Positions 21,126 through 26,018 of a DNA stretch of 26,018 nt are shown here, one piece after another. Below the pieces are notes generated by a model. That model searched no databases. It was not told the origin of the DNA and saw nothing but the letters and a program-made list of their open reading frames with translations. This stretch comes from Bacteroidales bacterium (GTDB lineage: Bacteria; Bacteroidota; Bacteroidia; Bacteroidales; UBA932). Position 1 is the stretch's first letter; the number at the start of each line of letters is the position of its first letter. The stretch is from NCBI GenBank assembly GCA_016295245.1, contig JAEDLO010000013.1, positions 1 to 26,018 on the forward strand, written 5' to 3'. A program made the translations under genes and the position numbers.

Positions 21126-22442
21126 ATGACAGCCAAAAAGAACTCAATGCTCGTCAAAGACGGGGTCAGCTATGTACTGCCATTCATACTGGTCACCCTG
21201 TGCTTTGCACTCTGGGGCTTTGCCAATGACATCACCAATCCTATGGTCAAGGCCTTCTCCAAAATATTCAGGATGAGCGTCACGGACGGCTCTCTCGTCC
21301 AGGTCGCCTTCTACGGAGGCTATTTCGCAATGGCCTTCCCTGCCGCAATGTTCATCAGGAAGTTCTCCTACAAGAGCGGCGTGCTGATGGGACTTGGATT
21401 GTACGCAGTCGGTGCCCTGCTATTCTTCCCCGCCAAGCTCAGCGGCAGTTTTTATCCCTTCCTCGCAGCATACTTCATCCTGACCTGCGGTCTGTCCTTC
21501 CTTGAGACCAGCTGCAACCCGTACATAATGTCAATGGGCACGGAAGATACCGCGACTCGAAGGCTCAACTTCGCCCAAGCCTTCAATCCTATGGGCTCGC
21601 TCTGCGGTATGTTCGTAGCAATGAACTTCATCCAGGCCAGGCTCAATCCGCTTGACACCGCCCAAAGGGCAGAGCTGCCGGCATCGGAGTTCGAGGCCAT
21701 CAAGCAGGCGGACCTGTCAGTGCTCATCGGACCATATCTGATAATCGGTATCGTCATCCTCGCTATGTTCCTGCTGATTCTGTTTACCCGGATGCCGAAC
21801 AACGCAGACCAAAACCACGAGATGAATCTCGGACCTACCCTCCGAAGACTGATACGGACAAAGCACTACCGCGAAGGAGTCATAGCACAATTCTTCTATG
21901 TGGGAGCCCAGATTATGTGCTGGACCTTCATCATCCAATACGGAACCCGCATCTTCACCGCCGAAGGAATGAGCGAACAGGCCGCCGAAGTACTCTCGCA
22001 GCGTTACAACATCATCGCGATGATCATCTTCTGCTGCAGCCGCTTCATCTGCACCTTCTTCCTCAAATACATCAATGCAGGCAAGCTCCTCGGCATCCTC
22101 GCCGGAGCTGCAACTCTGCTGACGGCAGGAGTCATCTGTCTCGATGGCAGGGTCGGCCTGTATTGTCTGGTGGGTGTCTCAGCCTGTATGTCGCTGATGT
22201 TCCCTACAATCTACGGCATCGCTCTCCAGGGTTTGGGTGAGGACGCCAAGTTCGGAGCGGCCGGACTGATAATGGCCATCCTAGGAGGCAGCGTGCTCCC
22301 GCCTGTTCAGGCCTCCATCATCGACAAGGGTGTTGTGGCAGGAATGCCGGCAGTCAACTTCTCCTTCATCCTTCCTCTTATCTGCTTCATAATCATTATC
22401 ATATACGGATACAGAACATTTAAAAGAACTGCAACGAAATGA
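21126..22442 (+). CDS. fucP: FucP-type major facilitator sugar:H+ symporter
   Basis: A 438-residue inner-membrane permease with about twelve transmembrane helices. It is close to E. coli FucP, the L-fucose:proton symporter, whose transport depends on Asp46 and Glu135. The matching positions here are Asp35 in GFANDITNPM and Glu127 in LSFLETSCNPYI. E. coli FucP also carries L-galactose and D-arabinose, so one transporter could feed both FucI and the dehydrogenase. It starts 16 bp after the lactonase and its TGA overlaps the ATG of the following dehydrogenase by 4 bp. Confidence 0.92.
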   Translation: MTAKKNSMLVKDGVSYVLPFILVTLCFALWGFANDITNPMVKAFSKIFRMSVTDGSLVQVAFYGGYFAMAFPAAMFIRKFSYKSGVLMGLGLYAVGALLFFPAKLSGSFYPFLAAYFILTCGLSFLETSCNPYIMSMGTEDTATRRLNFAQAFNPMGSLCGMFVAMNFIQARLNPLDTAQRAELPASEFEAIKQADLSVLIGPYLIIGIVILAMFLLILFTRMPNNADQNHEMNLGPTLRRLIRTKHYREGVIAQFFYVGAQIMCWTFIIQYGTRIFTAEGMSEQAAEVLSQRYNIIAMIIFCCSRFICTFFLKYINAGKLLGILAGAATLLTAGVICLDGRVGLYCLVGVSACMSLMFPTIYGIALQGLGEDAKFGAAGLIMAILGGSVLPPVQASIIDKGVVAGMPAVNFSFILPLICFIIIIIYGYRTFKRTATK

Positions 22443-23461
22443 AAGCTGTTCAAATAAGCGAGCCCTTCAAGATAGGGACAGTAGAACTTGAAAAACCAAG
22501 TTGCTCAGAAGGCGAGGTCCTTCTCAAAATCTGTTACTGCGGCTTCTGCGGCAGCGACCTCAACTCCTTCAGGGGCGGCAACGCGATGGCAAAGATGCCT
22601 CTGATCCCCGGCCACGAGATAGGCGCGGTAATCGAGCAGACCGGCAAACTCGTGCCCGACAGCCTCAAGCCGGGAATGGTGGTTACAGTCAACCCTTACA
22701 CCAACTGCGGCAAGTGCGCATCCTGCCGGGGCAGGCGCTACAATGCCTGCGAGCACAATGAGACCCTCGGCGTCCAGAGGGACGGGGCTATGCGCGAATA
22801 CATCTGTCTCCCTTGGGAGAAGGTCATCCCTGCCGAGGGCATCAGCGTGAGGGATTGCGCCCTGATCGAACCGATGAGCGTGGGCTTCCACGCAGTTGCG
22901 AGGGCGGGCGTGAGCGACAACGAGTTCGTGATGGTCATCGGCTGCGGAATGGTTGGCTTGGGCGCCGTGGTGCGCGCAGCTCTTCGCGGAGCAAGGGTCA
23001 TCGCAGTTGACATTGACGACTGCAAGCTCGAGCTTGCCAAAAGGCTCGGCGCCGAATTCGGCATCAACTCCTCAAGCGAGGATGTGCAGCAGAGGGTCAG
23101 AGAAATCACGGACGGTCTTATGGCAGATGTTGTAATCGAGGCGGTCGGGAACAAAGTCACCTATGTGCTTGCCGTGGATTGCGTCGCCTTCACGGGCAGG
23201 ATAGCCTGCATAGGCTACGCCAAGACCGAGGTCAGCTTCAACACCGGCCTCTTCGTCAAGAAAGAGATTGACATCAGGGGTTCGAGAAATGCCCTTCCGG
23301 AGGACTTCCGCTCAGTCATCCGATACATCAGCTCGGGCAAGTGCCCTGTCGAGGAATTGATTTCAGCCGTCGTCAGGCCTGAACAGACCCAGGAGGCTAT
23401 GGACAATTGGATGAAAGATCCAGGCAAGGTATTCAGGATTCTCGTCTCCTTCCTGGACTAG
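22439..23461 (+). CDS. Zinc-dependent L-galactonate 5-dehydrogenase (MDR alcohol dehydrogenase)
   Basis: A 340-residue medium-chain zinc dehydrogenase. The catalytic zinc site has Cys37 (GFCGSD), His59 and Glu60 (PGHE) and Glu144 (LIEP). The structural zinc has Cys90, Cys93, Cys96 and Cys104. The NAD-binding loop GCGMVG is at 168-173. The C-terminal KKEIDIRGSRNALPEDF resembles E. coli L-galactonate dehydrogenase LgoD (YjjN). In the Bacteroides vulgatus pathway the enzyme at this position oxidises L-galactonate to D-tagaturonate. It is the last gene of the operon, and its TAG shares the palindrome CTAG with the stop of the convergent antiporter. Action on L-fuconate is possible but not indicated by sequence. 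Confidence 0.85.
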   Translation: MKAVQISEPFKIGTVELEKPSCSEGEVLLKICYCGFCGSDLNSFRGGNAMAKMPLIPGHEIGAVIEQTGKLVPDSLKPGMVVTVNPYTNCGKCASCRGRRYNACEHNETLGVQRDGAMREYICLPWEKVIPAEGISVRDCALIEPMSVGFHAVARAGVSDNEFVMVIGCGMVGLGAVVRAALRGARVIAVDIDDCKLELAKRLGAEFGINSSSEDVQQRVREITDGLMADVVIEAVGNKVTYVLAVDCVAFTGRIACIGYAKTEVSFNTGLFVKKEIDIRGSRNALPEDFRSVIRYISSGKCPVEELISAVVRPEQTQEAMDNWMKDPGKVFRILVSFLD

Positions 23462-25710
23462 ACAAACCACTTGCAGGAGTCCTTTTCTCCGGCAATCCAG
23501 ACCACGTCTCCGGCTTCAAACCTGAAGTCGGGGCGTGGATTTGTTATGAATTCGTCAGAGCGCAGCACGCTGATCACCATACAGTGGCTTTCGCGCATAT
23601 TGGTATCCTTGAGGACCTTGCCGCAGAGGTACGAGGCCTCGTTTAGTGTGGTGGATACAACATCGAATTCCTTGTCTTCACGTGGGCTGCCCCCGATTTC
23701 AGAGGACTGGGCCATCATAGCCTTTAGCTTTCCGATCTGGGCGCTGGTGCCCACGGCGAGGATGGTATCGGCCGGGTAGATGAGCTCTCGCGCCGAAGGA
23801 ATGATTATGTTGCGGGTGCCGCGGCTGATTTTGATGATGTTGGCGCCGCTTTCGCTGCGTATCGGCAGGTCGGAGAGATGCTTGCCGACGAAGTCGGAAT
23901 CGGCGCTGACCACCAGGGGCTCGATGTGCACGTCATAGCCTGCAAGACGCTTGCGTACCGAAGAGGCCACGGGAGCGCGCCGTACTGCCTCCGCCTCCTT
24001 CTGGTTCAGATTCGTAAGGAAGCGCTTCTCCAGCATGGTATAGTGCTTGAGGTGGCTGCGCGCGATGTAGATGAAGATGAGGCCGAAGATGATGATCAGG
24101 GCGACTGTCCAGCCGGCGAGTTCGAAGCGGGAGGAAATCACGGCGAGCACGATGCCTATCGCGATGAAGCTGCGGAGCAGGACGAGGCCGAAAACAGGCC
24201 AGCGGTTGACGCGCGACTCGCGTATGAGTTTGAGCGCGCTGGAGTTGATTGAGCCCGAATTGATGCTCATTCCGTAAATGAACGGCGCAAGGCTGATGAG
24301 CTGAACGGTGCATATAGCCAGATTGCGCGGGAAGCCTGCCCAGGAGGCGAGGACGCGATCAGCGAACGGCCCCACGTAAAGGCGGAAGGCGATTGAGACG
24401 GCGATAATGATGACGCTGTAAAGCAGTATGCGCAGAAGGTACAGGCGGATGAGCCTGCGCCACTCACTCTGCTCAGCGTCCGAACGGGATCCGCTCTGCT
24501 CGCTCTGATGGATCTTCACCAGCCAGTTTGCGGGCAGCTTGCGTTCCAGAAGGTTGAAGGCCGGTCCCGCGAGGCGAATCATATATGGGGTCGTGAAGGT
24601 GGTGATTACCGAAACGGCTATGATTACAGGGTAGATGAAATCCCTCATCACCGACAGCGAGCAGCCCACACCGGCGAGAATGAAACCGAATTCACCGAGT
24701 TGGGCAAGGCTGAAGCCCGTAAAGACGGCATTTTTGAGGCCCTTTCCAGTAAGGAGTACGCCGGCTGCGGAGAAGATGATGTGGGAGGCCATCACCACGA
24801 TGGTGAGAATCAGGATGGTCAGCCAATGCTCCCCAATCACAGCAGGAGATACCATCATTCCGACAGAGACGAAGAAGATGGAGCCGAAAAGGTCCTTTAT
24901 CGGGCCGACAAGCTTGAGGATGTGCTCGCTTTCGATAGTCTCGGCAAGTATGGAACCCATCACAAAGGCTCCAAGTGCGGTCGAGAAGCCTACGGCGGAT
25001 GCCAATGACACCATACCCAGACAGAGGCCCACACTGACGACCAGAAGTATTTCGTCATTGATGAAGCGCCTGGCCTTCTTCAAGATGGAAGGAATCAGAT
25101 AGATGCCGACCAGGAACCAGAGTATGATGAAGAAAAACAGTTTTGCGAAGTTGAACAGGAGCTCGGATCCCGCGAAATCGCTTGAGAGGGCGATGGTCGG
25201 GAAGAGCACCATAAGCAGAATGGCTATCAGGTCTTCCACCACGAGAGTACCGAACACCATACCCGCAAAAGGCTTGTCCTTCAGCCCCATATCGTCGTAG
25301 GACTTGATGACAACGGTCGTCGACGACATCGACAGAAGGCCTCCTAGGAAGATGCTTTCCATCAGGGTCCAGGACAGTGCCTGACCGACGACAAAGCCCA
25401 GCAGGAACACACCGAGAAACTTGGTCCCGGCAGTCACAAGGGCGGTGCTTCCAACCTTGAGCAGGCGTTTGAAACTGAATTCCAGACCCAGACCGAACAT
25501 CAGGAAAATGATTCCGATCTCGCTCCACTGCTCCACCGCCTCGTTGCTGGTGATACCCGGGAAGAAGTCCACGTTCGGACCGATGAGGAAACCTGCGAGG
25601 ATATAGCCGAGTATCAGAGGCTGCCTGAGAGCCCGGGATATAATCGTAAAAGCCCCGGCCGACACCAGAATGACGGCCAGGTCTCTTACAAGATTCAGCT
25701 CTTCAGACAT
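23458..25710 (-). CDS. KefB-type monovalent cation:proton antiporter with two RCK_C (TrkA-C) domains
   Basis: A 750-residue CPA2-family membrane protein. The Na_H_exchanger domain (about 5-385, roughly twelve helices) has GYILAGFLIGP (35-45) and the ion-binding pair Glu159-Asp160 in VVEDLIAILL. A second hydrophobic block (about 430-580, several helices) follows. Two cytosolic RCK_C-like domains end the protein (about 595-670 and 685-750). Unlike E. coli KefB/KefC, no TrkA-N Rossmann domain is seen, so regulation by NAD or glutathione is unlikely; RCK_C domains in other proteins bind small ligands such as cyclic dinucleotides. Probably a K+ or Na+/H+ antiporter. It starts 15 bp after fabI and is likely cotranscribed with it. 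Confidence 0.87.
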   Translation of the reverse strand: MSEELNLVRDLAVILVSAGAFTIISRALRQPLILGYILAGFLIGPNVDFFPGITSNEAVEQWSEIGIIFLMFGLGLEFSFKRLLKVGSTALVTAGTKFLGVFLLGFVVGQALSWTLMESIFLGGLLSMSSTTVVIKSYDDMGLKDKPFAGMVFGTLVVEDLIAILLMVLFPTIALSSDFAGSELLFNFAKLFFFIILWFLVGIYLIPSILKKARRFINDEILLVVSVGLCLGMVSLASAVGFSTALGAFVMGSILAETIESEHILKLVGPIKDLFGSIFFVSVGMMVSPAVIGEHWLTILILTIVVMASHIIFSAAGVLLTGKGLKNAVFTGFSLAQLGEFGFILAGVGCSLSVMRDFIYPVIIAVSVITTFTTPYMIRLAGPAFNLLERKLPANWLVKIHQSEQSGSRSDAEQSEWRRLIRLYLLRILLYSVIIIAVSIAFRLYVGPFADRVLASWAGFPRNLAICTVQLISLAPFIYGMSINSGSINSSALKLIRESRVNRWPVFGLVLLRSFIAIGIVLAVISSRFELAGWTVALIIIFGLIFIYIARSHLKHYTMLEKRFLTNLNQKEAEAVRRAPVASSVRKRLAGYDVHIEPLVVSADSDFVGKHLSDLPIRSESGANIIKISRGTRNIIIPSARELIYPADTILAVGTSAQIGKLKAMMAQSSEIGGSPREDKEFDVVSTTLNEASYLCGKVLKDTNMRESHCMVISVLRSDEFITNPRPDFRFEAGDVVWIAGEKDSCKWFV

Positions 25711-25725
25711 AAGCGGAAGAGAATT

Positions 25726-26018
25726 TTATTCCTTCGGCATCGACTCCACCTGTGCGGCAGTCAGACCTACTGACGAGAAGCCTCCGTCGTGATACAGGTT
25801 CTGCATAGTCACTTTGCGGGTGTAGTCGGAGAAGAGGGTTACGACATAGTTTGCACAATCCTCGGCATCGGCATTGCCCAGAGGGGACATCCTGTCCACA
25901 TACTTAAGCATATCCATCATACCGGCAATGCCCTGGCCCGCCGTGGTGGCGGTAGGAGACTGGGATACGGTATTGATGCGAACGTGCCTCTTTGCACCGT
26001 AGATGGCGCCGAAACTGC
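25726..26018 (-). CDS. fabI: Enoyl-[acyl-carrier-protein] reductase FabI, C-terminal 96 residues (5' end outside window)
   Basis: The C-terminal part of an SDR-family enoyl-ACP reductase, which performs the last step of each fatty acid elongation cycle. Visible landmarks are IYGAKRHVRINTVSQSPT with the substrate-binding loop region, KYVDRMSPLGNADAEDCANYVV, and the C-terminal VTMQNLYHDGGFSSVG. The Tyr-x6-Lys catalytic motif lies upstream of the window, so it cannot be checked. The order MSPLGNA then DGGFS is characteristic of the Bacteroidetes enzyme in my recollection. It ends with TAA 15 bp before the antiporter ATG. Confidence 0.85.
   Translation of the reverse strand, partial: SFGAIYGAKRHVRINTVSQSPTATTAGQGIAGMMDMLKYVDRMSPLGNADAEDCANYVVTLFSDYTRKVTMQNLYHDGGFSSVGLTAAQVESMPKE

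Noticed and set aside
1..26018. Mobile elements, CRISPR arrays, tRNA or rRNA genes, defence systems.
   Set aside because: No transposase, integrase, repeat-spacer array, cloverleaf-like sequence or defence gene was recognised; the window is densely packed with housekeeping and catabolic genes.

Overview
The window looks like a chromosome fragment of a Bacteroidales bacterium, probably gut-associated. Evidence seen directly: several genes are preceded by the Bacteroidetes -7 promoter element TAnnTTTG, and ribosome-binding sites are mostly weak or absent. It also carries families typical of the phylum: DUF4293, a membrane-anchored LytTR regulator, an M49 lipoprotein peptidase with HECLGH, a NptA-PhoU phosphate transporter, and the FucI/FucP/AraC sugar locus. 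I see no insertion sequence, phage gene, CRISPR array, tRNA or rRNA. The genus cannot be fixed from the sequence.

Layout. 1-866 (-): start of gyrA, cut by the window edge. 943-2435 (+): a stand-alone double Clp_N protein translationally coupled to an exported alpha/beta hydrolase. 2432-4597 (-): a tight operon of LytTR regulator, DUF4293 membrane protein and nucleoside phosphorylase. 4678-8274 (+): a FabF-type ketosynthase, then a short UvrA paralogue lacking the UvrB-binding domain. 8278-12024 (-): dipeptidyl peptidase III lipoprotein and a Na/phosphate cotransporter with a PhoU tail. 12168-14071 (+): a PhoB/PhoR-like two-component pair divergent from that transporter. 14074-15936 (-): htpG. 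16049-23461: the L-fucose/L-galactose locus. 23458-25710 (-): a KefB-type antiporter downstream of fabI (25726 to the edge, 3' part only).

The main biological unit is 16049-23461. fucI diverges from a six-gene plus-strand operon: AraC regulator, RhaM-type mutarotase, aldo/keto reductase, COG3618 lactonase, FucP permease and zinc dehydrogenase. The order reductase-lactonase-permease-dehydrogenase fits the L-galactose pathway described in Bacteroides vulgatus (L-galactose to L-galactono-1,5-lactone to L-galactonate to D-tagaturonate). No fuculokinase, fuculose-phosphate aldolase or tagaturonate-processing enzyme is in the window, so later steps must be encoded elsewhere.

A second unit is the phosphate locus. 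The divergent region between the Na/Pi transporter and the PhoB-like regulator holds TTAACA-N5-TTAACA (12093-12109), a Pho-box-like direct repeat upstream of both predicted promoters. Architecturally, all four convergent gene pairs end within a few bases of each other (two overlap by 4 bp), leaving no room for conventional terminators between them.
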